64,000 bases of DNA, taken from Merluccius polli. Its lineage: Eukaryota > Chordata > Actinopteri > Gadiformes > Merlucciidae. The stretch is from NCBI GenBank assembly GCA_030340625.1, contig JAOPHQ010006259.1, positions 525,001 to 589,000 on the forward strand, in the 5' to 3' direction. The notes below the pieces were generated by a model. It made no database searches. It was not told the DNA's origin and saw only the letters and a program-made list of their open reading frames with translations. Below are positions 11,791 through 23,019 of this stretch, in pieces. A program made the position numbers and the translations under genes. Each line of letters opens with the position of its first letter. Positions within the stretch are counted from its first letter, which is position 1.

Positions 11791-12260
11791 ATTTTTTCGC
11801 TTGGGGTGTCGGACTGATGGAGCGAACCGTTTCCACACCACAATGGAAAGAGGAGAACATTGAAAGGCGGTAATGGCAAACATTGCTTCCCCCCCCCCCC
11901 AGCCCCCCACACACACCTCCTCCTCTGGCTCACTGGGAACGGTGGACAAATGGAAACATTGGTCGAGGAGGAGAGGAGGAGGAGAAAGAAAAGAAAACAA
12001 AAAAGAATCACATTGTGGCTGGCCACTAGTCCCCACACTCCCCCATCTTTGCTGTTAATCTAATATGGACACGTATCATGTCACAGACTGCACACTTGCC
12101 TGAAGTCCTTTATTTGCCAAGGCGGTTTGCCTCTCTCTCTTTTGACCTCGTTAAAGCACTATGCTGCATTTCTAGTTCCCACCTCACCATCTCCTCATCC
12201 ACACTTCTCCATTTGTCCATGATGTTAACGATCGCCTTTGTTGTGTCTTCTCTTTGTCTA

Positions 12261-12300
12261 TGTCTCTCTCTCTAGCTCTCTCTCTCTCTCTCTCTCTCTC
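12261..12300. repeat. (CT)n microsatellite
   Basis: A CT tract with a pure core at 12,276-12,300. A second (CT)n lies at about 12,524-12,548. Confidence 0.95.
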
Positions 12301-13171
12301 TTGGTGTTGAATGGAAATGGTTGATGTTGGCAGGAAATAACCTGGTGCACCATACTCACTGCTGTTCAATAAAAAATAAATAAACCGAAGGCTTTTGGGA
12401 GTAGAATGCTGCTGTTGAAGCACCAATACAGTGATTAAAGCCATATAGACAGCTGAATTAATTCATGATTTGCTTCCACAAGGACAGCCTGACTCACATT
12501 GCCTCAAAACACGAAAAAGCAATTCTCTCTCTCTCTCTCTCTCTCTCTTGCGCTCTCTCGCTCTCTTCTCTTGGTGGCAGATTTGTCTCTGCTGCTCGTT
12601 TCCTAACCAAAGGGCATGGAGGGTGAGATCATATACTTGTACATTTGTCTTAGGAACAGAACGCGCTAGCCTTATGAATCACTTTTATTGCCCCCCTCCC
12701 TCGCGAGCACGAATCTCCACCGGCACCGCCACAGCCGTTCTCCGCCGTTAATATAATACCTTGTCATTCACACCGCACCCAACACCACCGCCACCCTTTC
12801 CCCGCTGTAAGCACCTTCATATTCCGAGGGTGAGGGTGGGGGAGGTCGGGTGGGGGAGAAGTGGGGGGGGTGCTACGATGACAGCTCTGACAACTACTGC
12901 TGGATCCCGGGACTCAACATGGCTTGGAAACTGCCGGTCCTTCCCGCCTGCCCGCTGTCACTCACAGTGCAGAGGTGTGGGGGGGGATGCCAAGACTGTC
13001 GCTCTCTATCTGACACCTGCCGGCGGTGTCCAGGGGGCAGGGGAAGAATTCTTCATAAAAAGAGAGGGTGAAAGGAGGGTGGTTGTGTGGCATTTGATAT
13101 TAATGTTCGTGTTGCTCAGACCACTTGGAGTTGGGTGGAGCGTGACGGCCAGCAAATGACCAGAGGGGGTC

Positions 13172-13190
13172 GGGGGGGGGGGGGGGGGGG
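13172..13190. repeat. Poly-G run (19 G)
   Basis: An uninterrupted G tract, followed 240 bp later by another at 13,431-13,451. Confidence 0.9.
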
Positions 13191-13430
13191 TCAGGAAGCG
13201 ATGGACTGGTCAAATTGATCGCTTAAACATCAATGATTATCAGTGGTTTAGGATGTACACATCAACAATACTACTAGCAGTATTAGGAAGCCCGTACAGG
13301 ACAAGACACGCGCAAATAGAGCACACACACACACACACACACACGCCGTCAGAATGAGACATGTTCGGGGGGGTCTGTTAAAACACCCAGATTCCTTGCC
13401 TTGTATTCATTTTGGTTCCCTAGATAAAGA

Positions 13431-13451
13431 GGGGGGGGGGGGGGGGGGGGG
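13431..13451. repeat. Poly-G run (21 G)
   Basis: An uninterrupted G21 between an AT-rich flank and single-copy-looking DNA. A strong G-quadruplex former if the length is real. Confidence 0.9.
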
Positions 13452-13459
13452 AAACGTAA

Positions 13460-16400
13460 CTAAAGCAGTAAAGTCTGACTGCCGACAACTCTCTTAAGGA
13501 TACTTCTCAAAGTCTGACTCAACCTTCTTTGAAGCAAAATAAAATCAATGTGTGCTCCACAGTTTCCCTCAAGTTTTCTTCTTTATTTCTTTTTTTATGA
13601 ATGGGGGAATATAAAAAAAAAAAGATGTGCATCGCCAAATTCAAAAACAAGTTGAGGAAAAAAATATATGAGGTACAAAAAAAAACTTTTCATAATTCAT
13701 CAACGGTATTCTCTAACACGTTAATTCAACCATGTGTTTTTATGGACACATAAAACAAACTTTATTAAATTAGATTATATTAAATGCATCTACCTTGCGT
13801 TTTAGTCAAATGAAAATGTTCAGAGAAGTAAAAAGTGTACCATACAGAATTAAAGAAAAATATCAATACAGAGACACCCTTACCACAGTCCATTAGTGAA
13901 CCCAATTACCATATACTTGCCCATGGGTTGGGACCCTTTTCAGGAGTTCAGTTCTTATTTCATAAGTTTAAGAGCCAAAGAAGTGTTAACATAATTATCG
14001 TTCAACATTTTTAGGAAAGATATTAATTGGTTTTAAATTAGACATGACCATTTACTCTGGAAATAATGATTATTCATATTCCCTTTTCAGGCATTTCATG
14101 ATCTACTCCGATTGTATTATGGTAAATAGATGTTGATCAATTTGACCTGGAAATAACCCTAGCTTTGTGACTGTCCAATTGACAATACTTTCCAATCAAA
14201 ATGTAGCTTTGCATCCGATAAAAGCCTTTTATACAATATTTTGTGTAAAATGTAATTTCATTTTGGTAATCCAATCTATTTTCAACCTTGTTGGTCAGCC
14301 ATATGCAATCACTGACAGAGCCAAGTATGGCTCTAGAATCATTGGTTCATGACCTCTGCTCTACCTACAACATAATACCATACTGACCATCGCAGAAGTG
14401 CGTCTTTTGTATTGACAAACTCTTCAAAAGGCTTTTCTATCACAACTCCTACAGTATATCAATTACACCATCAGAAAAAATATATACGCAACACACGTAA
14501 ACAGTATACCGTTACTAATGTCCTATTATGTATGTTCTCCTAGACCGCTCCAGCAGCTCCTTGTTCCTTTAATGTTGTTTACTTAGTGTTTAGTGAATTT
14601 TAATGCTTCCTCCCAATCATTTTTAGAGAATCTGTCTAGCTGAGAAGTAAACAGGCCACTTTGAGTGGACCGATATGAACTATTAAGCGTGCTTTCTTTA
14701 ATGCGATCCATCAGTAGTGCTTGTTTTATTTATGTTGGATTACATAAACAAGTAAGAAGCAATTCCAAAGAGTGGGATTTTAGAGGATCTCTGAAGATGG
14801 AGGTGAGGTAATGAAAGAGAGAAAGAAAAAAAAAAAAACGTATGCTATGCTTTGCTTAGTCTGTGGTCTTTCAAAAATGGCATTGCCAAGTTCAATTTTC
14901 TCAAGGGGTTTGTATTCCTTATAACTTATAACCACTTTCACTGTTGACCCTAAGAACACCCTAACAACAATGCTTAACTCGCCAAAGATAAATAACAACA
15001 TATCCTGCTTATCGCTGACCTTTGATTCACCGTCTCCATCCACACAAAAACAGAAAGCAAATAATACAAAAAGGGATTTATAGATTGAAAGATTGAAGAA
15101 GAAGATTTGAGGAATTTCAAACACTAGATTCCAAACCCAAAGTAAGATTGCCAAGTCAAGTAATGTGGCAGTTGCATTGGTGCAATACGCGGCGTAACCG
15201 CATCAACGCAGTGACATTACACCTAGCAAGGCATCCCCCCCCCCCAGCAGTGGGAAAAGCGACGTCGGGGAGTGGTTAACAATTTCTTGACCTTGCTGAC
15301 AATTTATACCTGGAAGAGACAAGAGATCGCCACCGTCTTCTGGGGGAAGAAGGTGAGAAAAAAAAGCCCCTCTGTGAAACATCAGTGGTGCTAAAGCTCT
15401 CTTGCCGGCATTAACCCTCTGACTTGTCAAACAAATTGCTCCTAGCAGCTGTTCCCCAGCCTGCCTGCTGGGCTGAACGCCGCACTCTGCCTCGCGTGCC
15501 ATGCCCCCAAATCCCTCCGCTGCTGCGCCTCCACATTGACAGCATAAGGACGGCCATACGCGCCTGCTTCTCTCCACAGGCTGCCGCAAGATGGCAAGAC
15601 ACAGAATTAAAGAAATGGACCGCAATGGCCAATTACCAAAGTGGTGGCACCACTCCAATGGCCAACTGTCCCCCCCCCCCCCCCCCCCATCCTGGGCTAG
15701 GCCAGCTGAGACTGAGCGATGATGCGCTAAAGATATTATTGCAAGGTTGTTTTGACCCAGAGTAATCGGCCATTGAAAAACTGCATTTTGAAGACACGAA
15801 GCAACAGGTACAAGATGTGGAGCATCCTAGTCTCACAAACCCACCTATTCATTCAAAGGCATTAACCAGTCAAGACAAAACAAGCTCAAATCTGGGTGAA
15901 CAGGGTGTTTTATTTTCTTTCACTTCAAATTCTTTTCAACCAATCATGGGGGCGGGGATCTATAGACCTGCATTACATGGAATGGGTCTCTACTGGAAAC
16001 CACCTGACCAGCGGAAACACAACAAACGTGATATGGCTGACGATTGATCTTGGATCCAGAAGGGGACTGATGACTAAAATGATAGCATCATCTTCCTATT
16101 GTCGTATCCCTCCTTGGCGAGCAGCGAACACCAAGTCGGCCAGTAAACAAAACTTTTCCCATAGCTGGTGGGAAGACAAGCTAAAACATCCTGTCAGGAC
16201 AGCAACGCATTAGACGCATTAGAAGTGTTTGTAAAGGTTTAAAATCAAACCTGTATAGAAGACTGGCACTGTAGAAATACATTTGTTAAAATCATCTTCT
16301 TAAACCTCCATCTTGCCACTCAGGAATTAGTTTATCTTCGAAAGAATATCTCCCTAACAAAACAGCAAAAACCGTGTAACTCCGCCCCTCTCACTCTCTG

Positions 16401-16960
16401 GTACAGCCGCTGTGCAGTCTCCCCCACAGAGGTTCGGCTATAGCATTATCCTTTATTAGTTTTAGGGACTTTGCTAGTTTTTCAAAAAAATGTTTTCCTT
16501 CAGCAAATATAATTTGTTTTCCATCTCATCTGACAGCTTTTTTATTATGTATTCATCATTTATCCAAAAAAAGCACTTAATTTCCTTTTTTATTTTCAAG
16601 TAGTTTCTGGACACCACAGGAATCCTATTCTATTGGATTTCCCATTGCTGAGGGTAAAGTTGCAACTGGATATTTTGTATATCTTGATATGCATATTTTG
16701 GTATTATTAGAGACCAATTTAATCAAATGCTATTTGAAATTAATTCTGAGAAAAAGTTAAGAGAAGAGAACCAAGTCATGTCCAAATATGTACGTTTTCG
16801 TTCTTACAGCTGTGGGTGAGGTAATGGGAGGAGGGTAAAGTAAGCTGTCACGCTAAGTTAAACCTGCCATGACGCTTATGAGCAAAGTGCCTAACATTGC
16901 AGTTGTTCTTTTCTTTTTTGTTTGACAATTTGTCCGGGAAAAAAACATGTCCATTTTGGG
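13460..16960. other. Non-genic single-copy-looking DNA
   Basis: Mostly AT-rich unique-looking sequence. The segment about 15,160-15,700 is more GC-rich and contains a C19 run at 15,670-15,688. No domain, splice-bounded exon or RNA gene could be supported. The frames across 15.2-15.8 kb lack recognisable motifs. Confidence 0.5.
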
Positions 16961-16970
16961 ATGGCACCAT

Positions 16971-17053
16971 AGGCTATGGAGTGGGGTGTATTTAAGGCTA
17001 TGGAGTGGGGTGTATTTAAGGCTATGGAGTGGGGTGAATTTAAGGCTATGGCA
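16971..17053. repeat. 24-bp tandem repeat, about 3.4 copies
   Basis: Units starting AGGCTATGGAGTGGGGTG begin at 16,971, 16,995, 17,019 and 17,043. The last is truncated and diverged. Confidence 0.9.
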
Positions 17054-17085
17054 ATGGCGGAATTGCGCAATAGTAAGAAGATGTC

Positions 17086-17192
17086 GTTCAGTGGCTCAGT
17101 GGTTAGCATTGTTGCCTCAAAGCAATAAGGTCCTGAGTTCACTTTTGAGCCTTTTACTATGTGGAGATTGTGTGTTTAAATGGATGTTCTCC
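17086..17192 (+). repeat. tRNA-like SINE relic
   Basis: GTGGCTCAGTGGTTAGCATT (17,092 on) resembles an RNA polymerase III A box, and GGTCCTGAGTTC about 40 bp downstream resembles a B box. The sequence is close to the dispersed fish repeat that reads GTGGCTCAGTGGTTAGCACT followed by GGTCCTGGGTTCGA. It is diverged and lacks a clear 3' tail. Confidence 0.6.
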
Positions 17193-17209
17193 TGTTACTC
17201 CTGTTTCAT

Positions 17210-17662
17210 TTAAAGGATAACTTCAGGGTTTTTCAACCTGGATATTTTCCTCATTTTGGGTCCAAGGAACTAATGTGGACAACATTTTTTGTAATTGGTC
17301 CAATATTGAGCAAGTGGGCTTCAGCCATTAGCTGCGAAACAGGCAGCAATGTAAAACTATAGGGCATTAGCGTCCCGTCAATGTACATTCTCTAAAAGTG
17401 CTTGTTTTGCCACTGACAGGCTCAGATTGTTATTATAAGTGTCTGATAACATTATGGAAAGGATCCCCAGAGAAATAAAACCTTTGTCTTTACCTTTCGC
17501 TTGAGCTGGTTTGTTTGTTATTGTGTCTAACCAAGTCTCGCCAAGGAGAAGTCTCGCTCTGAACTCTCCTTGGTGAGACTTGGTTAGATACAATAACAAA
17601 TCAAGCGAAAGGTAAAGACAAATGTTTAATTTCTCTGTAGGGATCCCAAAGTTATCCTTTAA
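17210..17662. mobile_element. Fold-back MITE flanked by TTAA
   Basis: TTAA-AGGATAACTT (17,210-17,223) faces AAGTTATCCT-TTAA (17,649-17,662), so exact 10-bp TIRs are flanked by TTAA on both sides. A TTAA duplication is typical of piggyBac-like elements, which is my tentative class. The right half folds back: about 17,457-17,552 pairs with about 17,562-17,650 around the centre (TAACCAAGTCTCRCCAAGGA arms). There is no transposase frame. Confidence 0.7.
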
Positions 17663-17664
17663 AG

Positions 17665-18520
17665 ACATATGCATGAGGTTGGTATGTGCAGCACTCCTGC
17701 TAAAGAGTATCCCATGGATAAATATTACACTTAATACAAAACCAAAACAAATGGATCATTACTTGGCCTATTCATTGCAAGGCATTCTCCAGTCAAGGCA
17801 ATTGGGAAAATACAACCAAATATTCCTTATCATTTGCAAACCACAAGGTCGAATATACTTGATATAGAATGACCTATTGAACAATACCAGTATCCAGCAG
17901 AAGTGCAGGGCAGGAATTAGAGCAACCCATTCAAGGTTAATTCAATTCAAGAAATGTAAAACTTGTGTACTGTTAGTTTCAGGTTTTCTCCCAACTCTCC
18001 TTGTGTGTTAATGTCAGAGAAATGCAATTAAATGACGATCATAGGTAATTAGCATGAGACAAAGCGTAGGAGGAATAAGATTTACTATTTATTTCTTTAC
18101 ACTTTCATTAAATTAGACAAAACACTTCACATTAATGTTTCTTAATTTGCTGATTTGGATCTAAAATAACCCATCAACGTAATAATTTGCCATGCTTTGT
18201 TGAGAAGGAGAATAATAGCACGGTGGAAATGAGCTCACATGGTAAAAAAGAAAAAAGTAAATTGATAGCTAAATAATAACTTCCACGGTCTGACTGAAAG
18301 CCATGAAAGTGCGACTGTACAGTTCCACATGTAGTCCGTCTGCACACATTACTGCAAATGAATAGAATGCTGCCAACACTGACATGAACCGAAAACACTC
18401 ACTCTTTCATACAGCCCCCACATCTTCCTGCAGAGCCATGACTCACTTCCTCCTCTTAGCTTTTGTATTGTCAAAGGCACATTTTCTCAAAACAAAAATC
18501 CAGGCAGATGTTACATGTTA
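17665..18520. other. Non-genic AT-rich stretch
   Basis: Single-copy-looking DNA with no recognisable gene or repeat. Confidence 0.5.
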
Positions 18521-18524
18521 CAGT

Positions 18525-18525
<1 letters not shown>

Positions 18526-18557
<32 letters not shown>

Positions 18558-18567
18558 ATATATATAT
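18526..18567. repeat. (AC)n(AT)n compound microsatellite
   Basis: About 15 AC copies pass directly into six AT copies at 18,555, ending at the left edge of the hAT-derived element. Confidence 0.9.
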
Positions 18568-18747
18568 GCTGTCAAACGATTAAAATTTGTAATGTAATTA
18601 ATCACAAGTTTCTTGAATTAATTTCGATTAATCACAATCCTAAATATGACTGAAAAATTCACATTTTCTGTGTACTGTTCTCAGAACATCTCGCTCGTGT
18701 CAGCAATGCTGTTTACGCGACGAGGAATGAACACGCCAAGATAACAC

Positions 18748-18824
18748 ACCCCGGACCTAGGAGGACAAATACGCGTCCGGCTTGATGTTGCGCCGGACGC
18801 CGGTCAGGGCGAATGGCCACCCTA
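18748..18824. mobile_element. Solo-TIR-like fragment breaking the BED finger
   Basis: GGAGGACAAATACGCGTCCGG at about 18,760 through GAATGGCCACCCTAT (18,810-18,824) matches the terminal region of the TAGGGTGGCCATT family (see 4035-4759). The transposase frame on the minus strand breaks at exactly this edge, so an insertion or a recombination joined the two. Confidence 0.5.
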
Positions 18825-18915
18825 TACTTGAGGCTCGATGTGCTGCGGTGATATGCAAATTCCTTGTTGCATAGCTTGCACACAACCATGCTCTTATCAA
18901 CGCTTCCATCCGTTC
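18822..18915 (-). pseudogene. BED zinc finger start of a ZBED/hAT transposase, truncated
   Basis: Read on the minus strand, the frame gives TDGSVDKSMVVCKLC then NKEFAYHRSTSSLKY. This is the N-terminal half of a BED zinc finger (C-x2-C present) with the STSSL signature of fish ZBED-type hAT transposases. The two zinc-binding His residues that should follow the SLKYHL stretch are missing because unrelated TIR-like DNA (AGGGTGGCCATTCG) begins right after SLKY. An in-frame stop lies just upstream. It is a dead fragment of a DNA-binding domain. Confidence 0.7.
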
Positions 18916-19161
18916 ATTTTGGAACAAAATGTCCCATCCACGGGGCCAACCAAAGCGGTCTCATCAGCTACTTCGTTCATGTTCACTGTGGTTTGTTGTT
19001 GTCTGAACTCATGAACGCTAGTTGGTGCTCCAGTATAATCGGTCCGCCTGAAACTCATCCAGTGAGAAACGTTCCGCGGTGCAAAAATAAGTGCGATTAA
19101 AATGCGTCAATTTTTTTAACGCGTTAATTATTGTGTAATTAATTAATCTTAATTAACGCGT

Positions 19162-19163
<2 letters not shown>

Positions 19164-19228
<65 letters not shown>

Positions 19229-19229
19229 G
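19164..19229. repeat. (AT)n(AC)n compound microsatellite
   Basis: About 27 AT copies (19,164-19,217) pass into six AC copies, mirroring the (AC)n(AT)n on the other side of the hAT-derived element. Confidence 0.95.
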
Positions 19230-20010
19230 CATAGAAATGTAATTTCTGTAAATGAAACTTCAGTATATGTGTCCCCCCCACTCAGTGTGCTCCATAACCT
19301 CATAACAAATGTTATGAGGTGTATTTTCATATTTCTTTCTTTTTTGAATTGTATCTATTCATTTTTTGTGCCGTTTTATTTGTTAACAAATGGGTCTGTG
19401 CAACAAGATGGCCGACGGTGTTAGCTAGTTGGGCCACTAGAGCTTGTTCCCCAGCATGTAAGTATACTGTAGGGCATTATTACATTAGAGTCATACACAC
19501 ACACACACACACACACACAATGTTCCTTTCTGTATAGCACTCAATCTTACAGCATGTTGAACATGGTAGAAGTCCTGAAGGGTCGTATACTTGAGGATGA
19601 TTCACGCTTCTTTTAGATCCGAGACGGACAGCAGAAAATCGGGTTTTTACCACTCGCGGCTATGACACAAAAGGCGCAGTTGTGACATGAATCAAATGCA
19701 CTCACCCTTTGATATAGCCTCCCACCCCCCACCATCCCCCCACCACCACCACCCCATCTCTAAATGGTGTGGGAGGAGGAGGACCTCCTCTCTGCCGTGA
19801 TTGGCCAGTTTAACCCCCCTGGGGCATTAAGCACATCTCTCTCTGGGAGGAAAGCTGTGTAGGAGTTTACATGCAATCTCATTATCCACATTCATCTTCC
19901 AACTCCTGGACAAAGGTTCAGTTAATGGCTCTATTAGCAAGATATAAAATGTTATTCCCTCTTAATTAAAATGGTAAAAAATGATGCAACTCAAAAATAG
20001 ATAGCACCTA
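19230..20010. other. Non-genic stretch, possible conserved element
   Basis: It contains a short (AC)n at 19,495-19,518. The part about 19,770-19,980 is unique-looking, non-repetitive sequence with TTAATTAAAATG- and CAAT-type motifs that could be regulatory. No gene is visible. Confidence 0.4.
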
Positions 20011-20012
20011 GC

Positions 20013-20120
20013 ACAGGGGTCTCTAACCTTTTTCAGCCCAGTGAACCCTTGGTGGATTGAGAAACCGAGCAGGACGGACCCAGATTTTGAAAAATAATGA
20101 CGTAATAACCACTGCTTTCT
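20013..20120 (+). mobile_element. hAT-like left end (CAGGGGTCTCTAACC)
   Basis: CAGGGGTCTCTAACCTTTTT at 20,013 matches the typical hAT terminus CAGGGGTCnnYAACC. I could not find a matching right end downstream, so this is a solo or truncated end. Confidence 0.5.
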
Positions 20121-20180
20121 ATTCAGACTGAAGGCTGCTGTCTGCTGCTCTCATAGCTCTGGCGCCCGTGTGCGCATTGG

Positions 20181-21117
20181 CGCCACGTCACGGTGGACGT
20201 GCATGCTGAAATTGTACAGTTGAGGGAGCCATTGACATCCATGCTATTCCAAACGAGTGTTTAGCAGCTCCCATAGCTGTATTGTTGTTTTGTCCAACAC
20301 AAGTCAGTGCACACGAACTGCCCTGGCTAGGTAGTTTTCTCCAATACTGCCCACAAACAAAAAAATCCACACGTTGTGATTGTGTGTTTACAGGTCACTG
20401 CGCGCGCTCACGGACTGAACTGAACACTGTATTAAGAATTCAGCAATTCTCTAATTTTACAATGTCTGACTCGGACACTGATGAGTTTTATGAAAGAGGA
20501 GTTTTTCGGTGGATGTTGAACCCATTCCACTGTAGTTGTACGAACCCGAGTACTCTGCAGAACGAATTGAAATCAGACAGGCGGAGAGGGATAGATTGAG
20601 GAGCCATACGGACGCGACAGAAATCAATTTGCCGGGACACTCAATGGACTGGCTCAGTGGAGAAAAAGTTACGTTTGTGTTCAGTTGTCTCATTCTACGT
20701 ACATTCATACAACCGGGAACTGAGCACTTCATTGTGATTCAGAAGTGAATGCTTAGGCTGCGTTCCAATCAGTAAATAAACCAGCCCTCCTACTTACCCC
20801 CGCGACTCATTCAAATGTTGATCTGCACTCAGATTGCAGAGTTATCACGCTGCCTGAAACACAGCCACCGTCTTCACTCAGAGTCTAAGTCGGTGAGCGT
20901 GTGCAGTGGTGTGTAAACACCGAATCAAACTTGTGGATTTGTTCATTTGCGGGCACTATTGTAGAAAACAACCTAGCCAGGGCAGTTTGTATGCACTTAC
21001 TAATGTTGGACAAAACATAGATACAGCTATGGGAGCTGCTAAACACTCGTTTGGAATAGAATGGATGTCAATGGCTCGCCAACGGCCCAATCTCAGAACG
21101 CGCGTCCACCATGACGG
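20181..21117. mobile_element. Element with about 230-bp inverted arms
   Basis: The left arm 20,181-20,412 and the right arm about 20,891-21,117 are diverged inverted copies of each other. They share, for example, GAGCCATTGACATCCAT, TATTCCAAACGAGTGTTTAG and AACTGCCCTGGCTAGGT. The roughly 480 bp between them includes a small frame with the residues LYEPEYSAERIEIRQAE (20,532 on), preceded by a stop. Either this is one transposon with long TIRs or two copies of one element in opposite orientation. Confidence 0.65.
20532..20748 (+). pseudogene. Possible transposon-associated leader frame (YEPEYS motif)
   Basis: Between the inverted arms, a frame opens with LYEPEYSAERIEIRQAERD and continues to MDWLSGEK before a stop at 20,748. 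The start resembles the RPYxFEPEYTxEEL-type opening of small proteins often annotated in fish as P2X7-intracellular-domain-like. A similar motif (LFELEYTQEEI) occurs at 54,154-54,333. A stop directly precedes the motif, so if related it is decayed. The identity is tentative. Confidence 0.25.
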
Positions 21118-21139
21118 GGTGAGTTGAACAAAAATCAAG

Positions 21140-21802
21140 GCTGACATAGACAATGTCAACAATTAACCTGGGGTCAACCAGCCAAATCCTTTAGGTTGCA
21201 ACTAGAAAATATTATTTCAAAAATATATTACCAAAAAAAACTAACCAAACATGTGTTCAAGGAAAGTTCGATGTGCTTCATGTAATGATGACTGGAAGCA
21301 TGAAGACTAAGAGTCTAGCTCATGCTATTCTATGCAATCATTAAACACTTTATGTATATATATTTATATATAAGCTGAAATGTTTTTTTTAATTTTTTAT
21401 CTTACTTCAGGCAATTACCCTCAAGCGATGGACTTTTCCAGAAAAACTGCCAGTAACCGATTAGTTGTTATGATGGCTGTTTTCTGCTCTAAATGTTGTG
21501 GTAACTTAAGCATGGGGGGGGGGGGGGGGGGGGGGGGTAAAAATAGATTAATACATAAACGCATTTAAATGGATACTAAGTGCTTTATCAATGAAATGTC
21601 TTCTGATAATGCACTGCATTTACTGCATTTACAGACAACGTTGGAATTACAATGTTCCTGGTAATATCGACCAACCGATGTCCCAGGCCCGGTGGTGGTG
21701 ACACATTGGGGGCACCAGGTAATCTAAGCTTGAGTTTGAATTTTTTTGGTCAAACACATACACCCACAGATGCACGTACACACACACATGCACTTACATA
21801 CA

Positions 21803-21837
<35 letters not shown>

Positions 21838-22880
21838 CTACACACGCACACACATCAACACACACAGGTTAAGATGGATGCCACACCTGTTAGGAAACTT
21901 CCTGTGAGCACACACTTGAATATTAACAACACTGAAATATGTATGGTGTATGTTTTCACTGGCTGTATTTCAACCACCAAAGGTAATTGTGCGGCTAGTA
22001 CAAAAAAGGGAAGAAAAGGACAGGGTAGACAAATGTTTCTGTGCTGCTGTTATTGCAGTCATAATTCATAGAGGCCTCCTACCTCCAGACCTGGGGAAGA
22101 TATTGTCTGTATATAATCTAGACCAGCGTTCACAGCCAGACACTTACAACAGGGTTTTTCAAAGGAGAAAACCCGCAGAGACTCGCTCGCTTGCGGGGCT
22201 AAAGCAATGATAATGATTGCAAAGAGATGATGAGGATGTGCAATGATTATGATGATGACGAATGAATAGCAGAAAGAACTCCTAGGGAGAATCAATACCG
22301 CTTTGCTACATGGATAACAGTTTGCTCACAACTAGCCACCAGGTCCTTCATACAAAGTGGGGTGCATCACAAGCATAATGGCAGATGGCTTGTGTCCCTT
22401 ACTGTTCCCACTGTGGTTCTATGCTGCTGCTGCGGCGGCGGCTGCTGTGTCTGTGGTGAATTCTGATGTCAAGATTATGGTCAATTCATTATTAATCCAT
22501 CATTATTTCAGAACTTCTTTTTTATAACCATGATTGGTTACATTTTCAATTTAGCTGTAATTATTATTATTATCGTGATGATTTGTATTACTATTATTTT
22601 GCTGTTAATTTTTTTCCTCTCTGCTTTTGTTTTGATTAATTAAATCCCATGACAAATATGATAAATATGTGCAGTTGTACATATTTGCTCATTGTTGATT
22701 TGCGCTTATTTTATGCCTGCTGTCTAATACAAGCCTCTGAACCCCTTTGAGACTGCACATGTAAGAAAGGTCTGCCAAACAAACTCACCTTGTGTGTTCA
22801 GTTTGTTAGTTTTTGTATCAGACATTTTCATTTAATAAAACTAAGCTATTTCTAACTGTTGTTTTTGTGTACTATTTTGA
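21140..22880. other. Non-genic stretch with AC repeats and poly-G
   Basis: It holds (AC)n at 21,804-21,834, G24 at 21,514-21,537, and AT-rich unique-looking DNA with an AATAAA at about 22,836. The last 500 bp look like a possible transcript 3' end, but no coding exon is visible to support that. Confidence 0.4.
21514..21537. repeat. Poly-G run (24 G)
   Basis: An uninterrupted G24. Confidence 0.9.
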
Positions 22881-23019
22881 GTACTTTCACACTGAACGCG
22901 AATATTATGTGGCGAAAAATCTGTGTAATTCTTTTGCAACAAGGTTGAATTTTCCGAGCTTTTGCAAATAAAGTCATCAACCAATCACGTTGTGCGTGTA
23001 CAGAATGGACGTCACTACA

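Larger units (their letters stand above)
18567..19163 (-). mobile_element. hAT-derived non-autonomous element with BED-finger fragment
   Basis: The element starts GCTGTCAAACGATTAAAA and ends in an AACGCGTTAA-rich segment (19,117-19,163), a pattern I recognise from fish ZBED/hAT repeats. On the minus strand it retains the first coding piece of a BED-type transposase. It lies between (AC)n(AT)n on the left and (AT)n(AC)n on the right. No 8-bp target duplication can be read because both flanks are microsatellite. Confidence 0.65.

Noticed and set aside
17086..17192. Functional tRNA gene
   Set aside because: A- and B-box-like words are present but no cloverleaf, anticodon arm or acceptor stem could be formed; it is a SINE relic.
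20906..21127. Conserved small protein, because a similar frame occurs at 20,188-20,370 on the minus strand
   Set aside because: The similarity comes from the inverted arms of the same element at DNA level; neither frame has a domain.
22380..22860. 3' UTR of a host gene (AATAAA near 22,836)
   Set aside because: No coding exon upstream and AATAAA is expected by chance in AT-rich DNA; kept only as a remark.
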